Origin: Devosia sp. Root685
GTDB lineage: Bacteria > Pseudomonadota > Alphaproteobacteria > Rhizobiales > Devosiaceae
Direction of reading: 5' to 3'
Assembly (NCBI RefSeq): GCF_001427875.1
Contig: NZ_LMHK01000002.1
Location: 1,175,436-1,239,435, forward strand
Length of the DNA: 64,000 nucleotides
A program made the translations under genes and the position numbers. The notes beneath the pieces were generated by a model. The model did no database searches. It was not told the DNA's origin and saw nothing but the letters and a program-made list of their open reading frames with translations. Of the stretch, positions 8,384 to 20,902 are shown one piece after another; within the stretch, counting starts at the first letter, position 1; every line of letters starts with the position of its first letter.

Positions 8384-9543
8384 AGATCCTTATTGTTGAG
8401 GACGACGCCGGGAAGTATGCGAAAATCGCCGGCCATGTTGAGCGCACTCATGAAGGTGGAGCTCTAGAATTGCGACGAGCTTCATTTTTTGCTCATGCTC
8501 AAAAACTTCTTTATAGTGAGCAGTTTGACTTAGTAGTTTTAGATTTGATGCTGCCGTTACGAGAGGACGATCAAGACACCGTCGATGTGTCGGAGGAGAT
8601 CATCGAGACCGTGCAAGGCAGCGAGCACTGCCATTATTCGGTGATATTAGCGCTATCGTCGTTTTCTGACATCGTCGACAACCAGCTGAAGCGTTTCTCT
8701 GACGCTGGCATTTTGCTTGCTTCGTTCGATGGAGAAAGCAACGATCCCAAGTGGCCAGCCAAAATTACTCGAGCGATGAGTGCGGCTAAAGACAGGTCCG
8801 TCTTTGACTTTGTCGTTATCTGTGCTCTGGAACTCGAGCGAAAAGCATTCGAGAAAACCGGCGCCACACTCGGAGATTACCGGAGTATTTCGGGTTTGGA
8901 CTGCCTTGAGATTTCGATCGGAGATCTCTCGGGGGTCTGTGTTTGCCTACCTAGAATGGGGTTGGTGAACGCGTCCCTCGTCACTGCACGAGTGTTGGAG
9001 AAATTCAATCCGAAACTAGTGGCGATGTCCGGAATATGTGCCGGTGTATCAGGAAAAGCCAGCATTGGAACCATCGTTGTGGCAGACATGTGTTGGGAGT
9101 ATCAGGCTGGGAAATGGTCCAACGACAACTTCCGGATGGAGCACTTTGATTCCAATCTCACACTAGACGTGCGAACCAAGCTGGCTCAGATGCTAGCTGA
9201 GGACAACCAGATGCTGGACATGAAGATTGGACTTATTGAAGATAAAGCGTTGTTCGAAAAGATAATTCTTCAACCTATGGCCACCGGGTCGGCAGTGGTG
9301 GCGGATAAAAACCGCATGGAGGAGATCACGGCACAGCATCGTCAGATGGCGGCTTTAGATATGGAGATGTACGGCGTCTATAAAGCTGCTGAGTTTGCGA
9401 GCCCTCGACCAATTTTCTTCGGAGCGAAGACAGTGGTAGATGTCGGAGACGAAAAGAAGAGCGACACATTCCAAGAGTACGGGTCGATTGTCTCGGCCAG
9501 GTTCCTGGTTCGAGCAATTGATCGTCTGCTGGCGTCGGTTTGA
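8380..9543 (+). CDS. dtcC: Detocs effector DtcC: receiver domain fused to nucleoside phosphorylase-type nucleosidase
   Basis: 387 residues. Residues 1-120 are a receiver (VEDDAGK, phospho-acceptor D55 in VVLDLMLP, S93-S94) in which the usual active-site Lys is not seen (LLASFDGES). Residues about 140-387 are a PNP/MTA-SAH-nucleosidase-like domain: FVVICALELE, a GICAGV glycine turn, an ALDMEMYGVY ribose-binding helix and a late VDVGDEKKSD Asp. In Detocs this effector cleaves ATP to adenine and ribose triphosphate and stops phage growth. The biochemical call is from the family; the fusion itself is seen. Confidence 0.85.
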   Translation: MKILIVEDDAGKYAKIAGHVERTHEGGALELRRASFFAHAQKLLYSEQFDLVVLDLMLPLREDDQDTVDVSEEIIETVQGSEHCHYSVILALSSFSDIVDNQLKRFSDAGILLASFDGESNDPKWPAKITRAMSAAKDRSVFDFVVICALELERKAFEKTGATLGDYRSISGLDCLEISIGDLSGVCVCLPRMGLVNASLVTARVLEKFNPKLVAMSGICAGVSGKASIGTIVVADMCWEYQAGKWSNDNFRMEHFDSNLTLDVRTKLAQMLAEDNQMLDMKIGLIEDKALFEKIILQPMATGSAVVADKNRMEEITAQHRQMAALDMEMYGVYKAAEFASPRPIFFGAKTVVDVGDEKKSDTFQEYGSIVSARFLVRAIDRLLASV

Positions 9544-9607
9544 GTTAAATTTACCCAACGGATTTGCGCCCTCGCTGGATTTGCACTCCAAGCTTCAGTT
9601 TCAAATC

Positions 9608-10678
9608 CTAGAGGGACAGAGCAATCTGGCTGCTCAGAGGCATTTCTGCGGACGAGAAATTGGAGACAGTGACTCCCAGCAATCGAACATCTGATCGCGG
9701 CGGGAACTCCTGCCGGAGCAGGTGATCAATCAGCTCGGCAAGTTCCGATTGCTGGCGAAATGGCTGAGGGTGACTTTTCGATCGCGTAATCTGCTCGAAA
9801 TCGGCGAATTTGACCTTCAGAGTCGCGGTACGCCCTGCGAGGCCCCGCTTCTCGCAAGAATTCCAAACCTTCTCGACTAAGGGCTTCACCAAGGGGCGCG
9901 CCTCTTCAAGGGTCGAGATATCTTCCGCAAAGGTGTCCTCGGCTCCAATGGACTTTCGCTCGCGGTCGGGTTTCACCTCTCGGTTATCGATGCCCCGAGC
10001 CAAGTTGAACCACTACTCTGCGGAATTGCCGAAGCGCGCGATCATCTCCTCCATGGTCAGCTTGGCCAGATCGGCTCCCAACTGAATGCCATGGGCGTGC
10101 ATTCGCTTGGCGGTCGCGGGTCCAACGCCATGGAATTTCTCGATTGGCAGCGTGGCGACAAATGCCTCGCCCTTTCCCGGCGGAATGACGAAATAATTGT
10201 TGGGCTTCCGTTTCCCGCTGGCCATTTTTGCGAGGAATTTGTTGTAGGAAATCCCGGCTGACGAGTTCAGTCCAGTCACCTCTTTGATCCTGGCCCGAAT
10301 GGCATTGGCGATATCGGTAGCAACGGGAATGTCCTGCTTGTTTTTGGTGACGTCCAAAAAGGCTTCGTCTAGGGACAGCGGCTCGATCAGATCGGTGTGC
10401 TCCGCGAAAATTTCTCGGATCTGCGCCGAGATGGAGCGATAGATGTCAAACCGTGGTGGCACGAAGATCAGGTCAGCACACTTTCGCATAGCCGTCACCG
10501 ATGGCATCGCCGAGAACACGCCAAAAGCCCGCGCCTCGTAGCTCGCTGCGGCCACCACTCCCCGTTTCGCGCCATAGCCTACGGCCACCGGCCTTCCGCG
10601 GAGTTCGGGATTATCTCGTTGCTCGACGCTGGCGTAAAAGGCGTCCATGTCGACGTGGATGATTTTTCGAACGGTCAT
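9608..10678 (-). pseudogene. dinB: DNA polymerase IV (dinB) interrupted by an in-frame amber codon
   Basis: One continuous frame of 357 codons matches Y-family Pol IV: HVDMDAFYASVEQRD, SLDEAFLDVT, the KFLAKMASG thumb and GVGPATAKRM helix-hairpin-helix. The C-terminal little-finger domain has REVKPDRERKSIGAEDTF. A TAG at 10015-10013 lies between RFGNSAE and WFNLARGID, exactly where the family has Tyr, so a single base change explains it. The catalytic and palm regions (221 residues) can still be made; the little finger cannot without readthrough. It is last in the SOS-boxed dnaE2 operon. Confidence 0.85.
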
Positions 10679-10735
10679 GACCTGGTCCTCATGATCCTAG
10701 ATTTATGCGGCAATCCAGCCAGCGGGTGTCAGCAG

Positions 10736-11124
10736 TCATCGCCCGAATTTCCTGCCGCCTTTTCTCTTCCCCACCCAAGGCATCTCCTCGGCAATGTTCG
10801 CCTCTCGCGCTCGTTGCAGTACGATGAGCTGATCCGGTGGAACTGGAACTGTTCCAGCCCCATGGGTGCCGGCGAACTCAGGCCGCTTACCTGCGTGACC
10901 CAAGGCAAAATTTGGGTAATACCATCCGCAGATAGAGCACCGAAGCCGGCCCGCCAGAAGGTCGCGTCCGCCGTAGAAATCAAACTGCCAACCCAGGTGG
11001 GCGGCCAGCACTTCTAGGACCAATTGGGCGTCATGACTGCAAATCCAATAGTGGCTGCAATACGCATGGATAGCGCGTTCGGTCTCATGAAAGTCCAGCA
11101 GCGTGCGGATGGGTCGGGTGAGCA

Positions 11125-11125
<1 letters not shown>
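10736..11125 (-). CDS. Hypothetical protein coupled to dnaE2
   Basis: 129 residues, ATG overlapping the dnaE2 stop (TGATG), hence cotranslated. The first half is rich in aromatics and histidines (a HAYCSHYWICSH segment). A C-x-x-C knuckle (RCSICGW) follows in the middle, and the tail is basic (GKRKGGRKFGR). The Cys/His content could bind one zinc and the tail could bind nucleic acid or the polymerase; both are guesses from composition. It sits where imuA/imuB genes are found in other dnaE2 cassettes but does not resemble either. Confidence 0.6.
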
Positions 11126-14460
<3,335 letters not shown>

Positions 14461-14481
14461 GGTTGACTCAAGACGAAGTTC

Positions 14482-14496
14482 GTTCTTCTTGTGTTC
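14482..14496. promoter_or_regulatory. LexA (SOS) box, dnaE2 divergent promoter
   Basis: GTTC-TTCTTGT-GTTC, an exact fit to the alphaproteobacterial LexA site GTTC-N7-GTTC. It lies between dnaE2 (starts 14460, minus) and the plus-strand gene at 14523, so it can control both directions. Confidence 0.8.
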
Positions 14497-14522
14497 TCAT
14501 TCCGGATGGCGGGAGAGTCAAG

Positions 14523-14894
14523 ATGGATGCGATCACATGCCGAAGCCTGTGGACAGAAGTGGCGCCTGAAAAAGGGGATCTTCACCGGCACTGGAGCTAT
14601 GCCGGTCTGGAGGTCCATGACGTCGGCGGCGACGAGGAGGACTTTTTCACCGTCTCCCTCCGCAGCTATCCAAGCCTTTTGCTTTTGCCGACGAATGCGA
14701 AGCGGGCCTTTGAGATCGCAACGGCGCTGGCTGATCTACGCGACTGGATTTGCGTCGCCGATTGGGATCGGGAGACACCCATGTTCGAGCAGATCGAAAT
14801 CGCGATCCGCTTCGCCGGTGAAGCCGAGATCCCGCAGCCACCCTACCTCGGACCATTTTATGACGCAGAGCCGCCGGATGAGCCATGGCATTGA
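14523..14894 (+). CDS. Hypothetical protein, putatively SOS-controlled
   Basis: 123 residues from an ATG preceded by GGGAGAG; a longer frame from 14463 would run over the LexA box and is unlikely. The sequence is acidic (DVGGDEEDFFTVSLRS, a DWDRETPMFEQIEIAIRF helix-strand), ends in a proline-rich tail, and has no signal or membrane segment. No family recognised. Its promoter is shared with dnaE2 across the SOS box, and it precedes another unknown gene by 40 bp. Confidence 0.55.
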   Translation: MDAITCRSLWTEVAPEKGDLHRHWSYAGLEVHDVGGDEEDFFTVSLRSYPSLLLLPTNAKRAFEIATALADLRDWICVADWDRETPMFEQIEIAIRFAGEAEIPQPPYLGPFYDAEPPDEPWH

Positions 14895-14934
14895 TCCCCC
14901 GTGAATTTTGCGCCGCCAACATCGAGGCATAGCA

Positions 14935-15378
14935 ATGACCAGTCCCTGGACCTTCATCCACCAGCATCGCGACCCCAATCATCCCGACCTGCGGGGCCTC
15001 TGGCCTAGCGAGGCGGAGGCGCGGGAGTGCAACGGGCTGGTGCTCGTCCCATTCTATGATCCGCACCGTGGCACTACGCTCTCGGGTTGGTGGGAGCTTC
15101 GGCATCGGCTGAGCAATGACCCGATCCTGTTTATAAGGGCCGACGACGAAGAGACCGCGGAGGAATATGCGACCAAGGTCGCCGAGATGGCACACTGGGA
15201 TCACATGAGAACGGTGCCGGAATGGACGTCTCCACCTCACTCTCATGAGCTGATTGACTACCTCAATTCGACCTACCGGGTTTTCTATCAGCCCAATTTT
15301 GACGCCCTTTGGTCAAAGCCTGCAAGCCGCGAAGAAATGACGGACGACTGGGACCGTGAGGTTCCCTATGGCGCCTAA
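14935..15378 (+). CDS. Hypothetical protein
   Basis: 147 residues from the ATG at 14935 (MTSPWTFIHQHRDP); the frame is open to 14908, but this start follows GAGG. It is rich in Trp and acidic residues, with an EETAEEYATKVAEMAHWDHM helix in the centre. No known domain, signal peptide or membrane segment. The spacing behind the preceding gene suggests one transcript starting at the SOS box. Confidence 0.5.
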   Translation: MTSPWTFIHQHRDPNHPDLRGLWPSEAEARECNGLVLVPFYDPHRGTTLSGWWELRHRLSNDPILFIRADDEETAEEYATKVAEMAHWDHMRTVPEWTSPPHSHELIDYLNSTYRVFYQPNFDALWSKPASREEMTDDWDREVPYGA

Positions 15379-15578
15379 ATCAGACTATGTGAGCTCAGCC
15401 TCTGCAATCCGTCGAAACTGAGCTTCAGGTTTGAATTACGCAGAAGCGGTTTCCATCCGGATCCGCCAGAACGACGAAATCGGCGTCAGCTGAGTAAGGG
15501 GAACACGTCGGCGGCAATTCGGTCGATGTAATTTTGCAGCCGGTTGGTAGAGAGCCAGCATCCGGGTCGGGGGGACGA

Positions 15579-16961
15579 ATGAAGGAATTTGTGCAGAACG
15601 CTTTGAAGCAGTTTGGGAGCGAGATTGCTCCATTTGCTCCGGGCTATACCAGCGCCTCGGTGGCCCTTTTCGGCAATCGCTACGGCAAAGAAATAGAGAT
15701 TGTCAAAGCGGTGATACGTCTCGACCCGTTGGACGCGACAGAGGATTTGTCGGAAATCAAGGTCGGGGAGTTTGTCGCTGCGCGGTTTCGCGTTGATGAC
15801 TACGCCGCCTTCTTAAGTGCCCTGCTCGACAAGCAAGGGGCGCCTGTAAAATCACCAATCGGCCTAGTCTCCTTTGCCTTTAACGATAATCGTTCCGCAG
15901 AAATGAAGGCATTCGACGAGCGCGGCCTTCAAAGCTATTCGCGTTTCACGACCTTGGCCGTCGATGGCACAAACCATCTCCCTCGACCCCAGCCCAATTT
16001 GGACTGGGCACTGAGGGCATTGCCCTCCCCGTTCAGTGATATCGGCGACCTCGGTCGAGAATATGGTTTTGGCGAGTTGCCGGAACATCCGTCCGCCAGA
16101 CTAGAAGTGGAGGCGCATAATTTGGCGGTGATTGACGGAAGCTCCACCGTCGAAGGCAACATTGCAAAGATTGTTGTCAGGCTCGCGCTGCCCTTGTTCC
16201 CCAACAACATCAAAGTGGGCGTTGTTGTAATTCAGAACGCCAAAGCGGTAAGGCGCACGCAGCTCCTAGGGAGCGATATGAACTTCCAAGTCGCGGAGGA
16301 CCAGCGCGGGGTACTCGTAGGGCACGCGAAACTAGAAGTGCCCGAGGATGCATTGCTTCATTGCTTTGTGAGCTACAATGACGCGCCACTGCACGCGCTT
16401 TATGTTCATGAACCTAGCACAGTACCGAACCCGCTTAGGACTGCCTTGGAGACATTTGATCCCCAGCTCACACACATTCGTCGAGGCCTCGGGCTAACAC
16501 CCGCCGCTCGGGTGAAAGACAAGAAGCTCGCAGATGACCTTGAGCACGCGGTCGGAGCTGTTCTCTTCATGCTCGGCTTTACATCCTACCGGCTGGGCAT
16601 GGAAACGATGACAGACGGACCAGACCTACTAATGCGTGCAGGGAATCGCTTCGCTCTGATTGAGTGTAGCAGCCAGACTTTCCCCGGCGAGAAGAGACAC
16701 AAGCTTCTTCGTCGCGCTTCGGAGGTGCGGGAACGGCTACGCCACTCCTGGCTGTCAAATCCAGAGGTGCTACCAGTGATCGTCACATCTGAGACAAGGG
16801 AGGTCGCGTTCCCGAGTATCCCAGAGGCGAACCGCGAAGGGATTGCAGTTCTCACCGCAGACGATATGGCTCTAATCATCGAGAACACCCTACTCCCACC
16901 CAACCCTGATGCCCTGATGGATCAGCTGTTTCGATCCTTGGAAACGGTTACCACGAAATAG
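15579..16961 (+). CDS. Unknown protein with possible PD-(D/E)XK-like C-terminal domain
   Basis: 460 residues from an ATG just behind a G-rich ribosome site (the longer frame from 15534 has none). The N-terminal 300 residues are mixed alpha/beta with no recognised motif. The last 150 residues resemble a restriction-endonuclease fold: a leading helix (DLEHAVGAVLFMLGF), D349 in GPDLLM, E362 in FALIECSS, then a basic helix (KRHKLLRRASEVRERL). The usual Lys of E-x-K is Ser here, so the catalytic set is incomplete or unusual. In a defence-rich island a nuclease role is plausible but unproven. Confidence 0.6.
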   Translation: MKEFVQNALKQFGSEIAPFAPGYTSASVALFGNRYGKEIEIVKAVIRLDPLDATEDLSEIKVGEFVAARFRVDDYAAFLSALLDKQGAPVKSPIGLVSFAFNDNRSAEMKAFDERGLQSYSRFTTLAVDGTNHLPRPQPNLDWALRALPSPFSDIGDLGREYGFGELPEHPSARLEVEAHNLAVIDGSSTVEGNIAKIVVRLALPLFPNNIKVGVVVIQNAKAVRRTQLLGSDMNFQVAEDQRGVLVGHAKLEVPEDALLHCFVSYNDAPLHALYVHEPSTVPNPLRTALETFDPQLTHIRRGLGLTPAARVKDKKLADDLEHAVGAVLFMLGFTSYRLGMETMTDGPDLLMRAGNRFALIECSSQTFPGEKRHKLLRRASEVRERLRHSWLSNPEVLPVIVTSETREVAFPSIPEANREGIAVLTADDMALIIENTLLPPNPDALMDQLFRSLETVTTK

Positions 16962-16968
16962 AACTCCG

Positions 16969-17346
16969 CTACTCCTGAAGCCTGTGGCTGGCCCGGGCTA
17001 AGAGCCCGAGCGCAGTGAAATTGTCGGGGCACGCGTTGCGAAATCCATGGCCCAGTGTCCCGTCTGGCAGGTTGATTGCCATGGTCACCACGAATGCGCG
17101 GACATTGAGACTATTGTCGATTTCGCGCAGAAGTCGGATCAGCGCGTCGCGCGGAGACCAAGCCGAGGAATCGCGCTCAACCCACGTTGCGCCGAGGCTC
17201 AAAAGTCTGTCGACCTCGGCGGACTGATCTTTGGCATAGAAATCGAGATGGTGAAGGGGTCGGCCTGCAAGCACAGGTGTGTCGGCTAGATCCAGGGCAA
17301 TCTTAACCCCCGAACCATCCACCGGAGCCAAGACTGCCCAGTCCAC
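16969..17346 (-). pseudogene. VOC-family (glyoxalase-like) remnant
   Basis: 125-codon frame opening at GTG, with a stop four codons upstream. The first 60 residues match the middle of a VOC module (VDWAVLAPVDG, KIALDLADTPV, a RPLHHLDFYAKDQSAEVDRLLSLGA stretch). The N-terminal half of the fold is missing, and the last 45 residues do not continue it well. Read as a truncated relic. A short expressed VOC protein is possible but less likely. Confidence 0.45.
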
Positions 17347-17534
17347 GCTGGGTGCCTAACGCGGTTTGTAATCCAGCGCAGCGCACTAGAACTTTACTGC
17401 TCTTGGTAAGTCCTCAACACCCCAGACGATCGATCCAATTGTCAGCATGGGAGGCTCCCTGAAAAGGTTTAGAGGCCCAGTAATTCCCTGCCTTATGCTA
17501 TGGTCTCAACAAGACGAGCAAATGTGATCTGGAC

Positions 17535-18233
17535 CTATGCCGGTAAGCGCAGCGGGTCACCTGGATCCGGGATGGCTTCTAGGCCTGGCACATACTTGAG
17601 GGGCAGCTCGGCAATAACTTTTAGCTCGCCGTTGGGCAACGGCCGTTGCAGTGATTTTGCCTCGGACCATGGGGCCCGCAGCCAGACTTCCCGCTCCTCC
17701 TCGGTCCGCAAAATCACCGGCATCGCCTTCTCGTGTACCGCACCGACGATGTCGTTTGGTTTGGTCGTAAAGAAGGCGAAGACCTTGTGATCCAGCGGGC
17801 CTTCGTCCTTGCGTCGTGTCCCATGCCAATCTGTCCAAAGGCCGGCAAAGAAAGTCAGCGGCTCTGATTCATCGATAGCGAACCACGCGTTGCCACTGCT
17901 ACCATCGGGAAGCTTGGTCGGCTCGGCAAACCGGTTGATCGGGACGAGGCACCTGTTCTCGAGCCCGAGATAACCTTTCCAATCGTCGAACCAAGGATGT
18001 CGGATATTGGTGTTGCCGCGATTCGGCTTTTCGCTCACAGGATCCTTCAGCGACGGCAGCCCCCAGCGAGCAAATCCGAGCACGCGATCATCGCCACGCT
18101 GTTTGATTACTGGGCCCGTGTAGTCGGGATAGATCGCATAAAGCGGCGGGATATTGCGCATCGCATCTTCCCACTCCTGGACCAGCTTTTGGATCGCTTC
18201 CGTCGTGGTGGTCATGCTGTAGAGATTGCACAT
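17535..18233 (-). CDS. SOS response-associated peptidase family (SRAP/YedK/HMCES-like)
   Basis: 232 residues. SRAP proteins shield abasic sites in single-stranded DNA through a covalent bond to Cys2. Cys2 is present right after the initiator (MCNLYS), together with an N-x-R element (TNIRHP), the Glu of RFAEP and the His of [10 protein letters not shown], the four expected active-site positions. The opening MCNLYS differs from the common MCGR and marks the longer alphaproteobacterial subgroup. No SOS box was found at its promoter. Its place near dnaE2 fits a DNA-damage tolerance theme in the island. Confidence 0.85.
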   Translation of the reverse strand: MCNLYSMTTTTEAIQKLVQEWEDAMRNIPPLYAIYPDYTGPVIKQRGDDRVLGFARWGLPSLKDPVSEKPNRGNTNIRHPWFDDWKGYLGLENRCLVPINRFAEPTKLPDGSSGNAWFAIDESEPLTFFAGLWTDWHGTRRKDEGPLDHKVFAFFTTKPNDIVGAVHEKAMPVILRTEEEREVWLRAPWSEAKSLQRPLPNGELKVIAELPLKYVPGLEAIPDPGDPLRLPA

Positions 18234-18320
18234 TCATCCTGCTCCGCATCCGTCTAGACGATCATGGCCGATGAGCAAAAAATCGCAATATGCAAGGGTG
18301 TCGAGGGTGTCGACGCGTCG

Positions 18321-18425
18321 TTACCAGTGACCGCGACGTTGACGCCAAAGCCGCACAAGTGGCACTGCGACGAGGATAAAGACGACGGCCAATAACAGGA
18401 CGCCGGCAATCAAAGGGATATCCAT
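18321..18425 (-). CDS. Possible small membrane protein
   Basis: 34 residues beginning MDIPLIAGVLLLAVV: one hydrophobic segment of about 20 residues followed by a basic tail (VRLWRQRRGHW). A TAAGGG ribosome site lies 7 bp before the ATG. The layout is that of a single-span small protein, but so short a frame can arise by chance. Confidence 0.35.
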   Translation of the reverse strand: MDIPLIAGVLLLAVVFILVAVPLVRLWRQRRGHW

Positions 18426-18548
18426 AAAGCGCCCTTACAGCCCATGTCGGCTGAACTGCGCGTACGCAGTACGGATCGCGCGAAATCACGCTGACGCGCT
18501 TCGCGTAAACAACGTCCTAACACCCGAGAATTGTGATCGCTTGTAGAC

Positions 18549-18830
18549 CTAATTCAGTTCGAGCAACGTCCCTGAAATGGTTTCGTCGATGTGATCCTCG
18601 ATCTCGGCGAACATCGCATCAACGACCGCCAGACGCTCTGGTGACGTCAAAGCCTCTTGGGCGCCGACTTTAAAGGTCCGTGTGTGAAGCTTGCTATCGC
18701 GGCGAAGCGAGTAGCCAAAGCGAAATTCGATCATGCCGCGCTCGCTCCATAGGTCGAGCAGGAAAGTTTGCAGATAGAGCTTGTACCGCTCAATCAGTGC
18801 ACTGCTGAGTCCGTCGACATAAGCCTGCAT
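18549..18830 (-). CDS. Hypothetical protein
   Basis: 93 residues, ATG after a GGAGG site. Composition and codon use look coding: a helix-rich start (YVDGLSSALIERYKLYLQTF), a strand pair (MIEFRFGYSLRRDSK) and an acidic end (FAEIEDHIDETIS). No recognised family, signal or membrane segment. Confidence 0.5.
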   Translation of the reverse strand: MQAYVDGLSSALIERYKLYLQTFLLDLWSERGMIEFRFGYSLRRDSKLHTRTFKVGAQEALTSPERLAVVDAMFAEIEDHIDETISGTLLELN

Positions 18831-18895
18831 GCGCCACCTCCCTATGGAGCTTAGCGTCGAACAGACGCTCTCGTCACGTCGGAAGCAAGGAAGAC

Positions 18896-19225
18896 TTAGA
18901 GCAATCGCCCCTGTCTCGGTTGCTGCGTTTCGGGAATAGCGTTTTCACGCCGCCGCTGCTCGGTTTCGGCGCTGAAGCGGACATCGGGATCGCGGTCTTT
19001 AGAATAGTGCTCCAAGGCGTCGTCGCTGATGTCCCGCCAATTCTTTCCGCGTTCGGAACCAGCTGGCACACGCGGCAACAAGCCGGGCTCGCGACTCCAT
19101 TCCAGGAGCTTATCCAGCGATGCGAGATTCAGCATGTCGCGGAGGTGATGCGCTGTGACGTAGGCGTCCGGGAAGGCTTTTGCCCAAAGGAGAAACTGCC
19201 CCTTCCGATGGAGTGGTTTGTCATC
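18896..19225 (-). pseudogene. Exonuclease-like C-terminal remnant
   Basis: The frame holds a 3'-5' exonuclease-type tail. A PLHRKGQFLLWAKAFPDA segment is followed by LEWSREPGLLPRVPAGSERGK-x-W and DRDPDVRFSAETE, the pattern that ends small DnaQ-like proteins (LLPRVP-x-G-x-x-RG and D-x-DVRFTA). The N-terminal exonuclease motifs are not found upstream in any frame, so this is a fragment. The assignment to the exonuclease group is tentative. Confidence 0.35.
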
Positions 19226-19631
19226 GTGAACCGGGCTACACTCAATCTCGGAACGAACGATCGACTGAGAGCTTCGGCTCGATAGCGTTCCATCGCCAGC
19301 TAGCGCTGGTCCACGCGGTACGCGGGACATCGGCATCCGCCGAGAAGAATTTGTCGAGTTCGCCGAGGGCACCGAATGGTGCCCTCTGGCTTTTCATTTT
19401 CCGCAATGATCCGGCCGAATGCCTTCATCAAGCACGGCGCATTCGGCCGACAACGTCGCCATTGGGGTGGATTGCAGAACGGCGGCTTTCGGTACGAGAC
19501 GCGCTCAACCGGACATTGCTCTGGGTTTGACAGTTGCGGGAGTTTTGGGGGCAACGGGCCAGTTCGCTGGACACATCGCTACGAACGGCAATAGAACTTC
19601 CCAATCTGGCGTGTTGTCTGGAGCCTAGTGC
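19226..19631. other. Stretch without a convincing gene
   Basis: About 400 bp between the exonuclease-like remnant and the DUF4145 gene. Several frames are open on both strands, but none shows a domain or a good ribosome site. Probably decayed sequence plus the promoter of the following gene. Confidence 0.4.
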
Positions 19632-20852
19632 ATGGCATTTTGCCCAATTTGCAAGACATCCGCAAATGAAGAGCAGCCTAGTGGGGGCGACTACCGTAGA
19701 GTCGATTGCCGAAGGTGTGGAAAGTACCAGATCACAGGAACCGCATTGTCCATGCTCGAATCCCGTCTGGCAGGCGCGGACAAGAAGTCGATCGCCAAGC
19801 TTAGTCATTCCACTAGGTCTATGACATCAGGTACGGACGCCAAATGGCCGGAAATCAATTCGGTCAACTTGGATGAAATGCTCAAGCAGCCCCTTCCTCC
19901 CATCGACAGGCAAGTTATGAACTTGCTTGTCTGGGCTGCAGCACAGTTGGAAGACGACCAATTAGGCGCTGTAGAACTGCCTGATGAGGACGATCTCACC
20001 GCTGTGGTTGGAACCATCGACGGTGAGAGGGTTCAAGCTATCATTGAGCTCGCTGTCAATGAGCGTCTGATTGAGTATGTCCCGGATGACTGCATAAGCA
20101 TTTCGACAAAAGGCTGGGCCAGATTGACCCCTGGGCCGAAGCCTGATCCGTCGCCACAAAGCCCGGAGGCTCAAACGCCTGTCACTGCTGTAGACCGTAT
20201 CGTGAAGGCGCATTGTAACAGGTGCAGGTCTGTGACGAAGTCGTGGGTGAGAGCGGAACACACCGTTCAAAAGGACAGTGGCCCGATCTCGTGGAGCGAC
20301 ACGTTCGAGGTAATTGAGTGCTGCGGCTGTGAGACCCTTTCAGTGAGACATGAATACTGGTTCTCCGAGTGGGATGAGATGGACTACGATGACCAAGGGC
20401 GCATGGTGATGCGCCCCGGCATAAAGGAAACGTACTTTCCGGCCCCAACAGTGCGCCCGAAACCGGATTGGGCAGATGAGATCACTGACGACGTTCTGCG
20501 CAGCGTGATGGATGAGCTCTACTCTGCGCTCAATGCCGGCCTCAACATTTTGGCGTCCATTGGCGCTAGGACGCTGCTCGATCGCGCGGGCTATCTGCGG
20601 ATCAATGACCCCAAGGGAGGGTTCGAGGGCAAGTTAAAAGAGCTAGAGAAAGCTGGGTACATCAGCGCCACCGAAAAGACGGCTCTCGATGCGGTGGCCG
20701 ATGCTGGGAATGCGTCAGCCCATCGCGGCTACACACCCAACGCGGCCCGGCTCGGGCACATTGTCGATATCATCGAGAATTTCTTGCATCGATCTTTTGT
20801 TCTCAACCTTGCAGCTGAAGAAATTCGAAAAAGTACCCCACCTCGGAAGTAG
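19632..20852 (+). CDS. DUF4145-type protein with two zinc knuckles
   Basis: 406 residues. The N-terminus has a zinc-ribbon-like pair (FCPICK, then CRRCGKYQITG). A second Cys set lies near the middle (HCNRCRS, then ECCGCETLS). The C-terminal 110 residues match DUF4145: paired helices with LNILASIGARTLLDRAG, an EKAGYIS turn and a DAGNASAHRGY loop. DUF4145 occurs alone and fused to restriction subunits, so a defence role is suggested by both family and place; its activity is unknown. Confidence 0.75.
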   Translation: MAFCPICKTSANEEQPSGGDYRRVDCRRCGKYQITGTALSMLESRLAGADKKSIAKLSHSTRSMTSGTDAKWPEINSVNLDEMLKQPLPPIDRQVMNLLVWAAAQLEDDQLGAVELPDEDDLTAVVGTIDGERVQAIIELAVNERLIEYVPDDCISISTKGWARLTPGPKPDPSPQSPEAQTPVTAVDRIVKAHCNRCRSVTKSWVRAEHTVQKDSGPISWSDTFEVIECCGCETLSVRHEYWFSEWDEMDYDDQGRMVMRPGIKETYFPAPTVRPKPDWADEITDDVLRSVMDELYSALNAGLNILASIGARTLLDRAGYLRINDPKGGFEGKLKELEKAGYISATEKTALDAVADAGNASAHRGYTPNAARLGHIVDIIENFLHRSFVLNLAAEEIRKSTPPRK

Positions 20853-20902
20853 CCGACGGACGCTGTCGACCCTGAACGATGAAGATACAGATGGGCGCGT
20901 CG

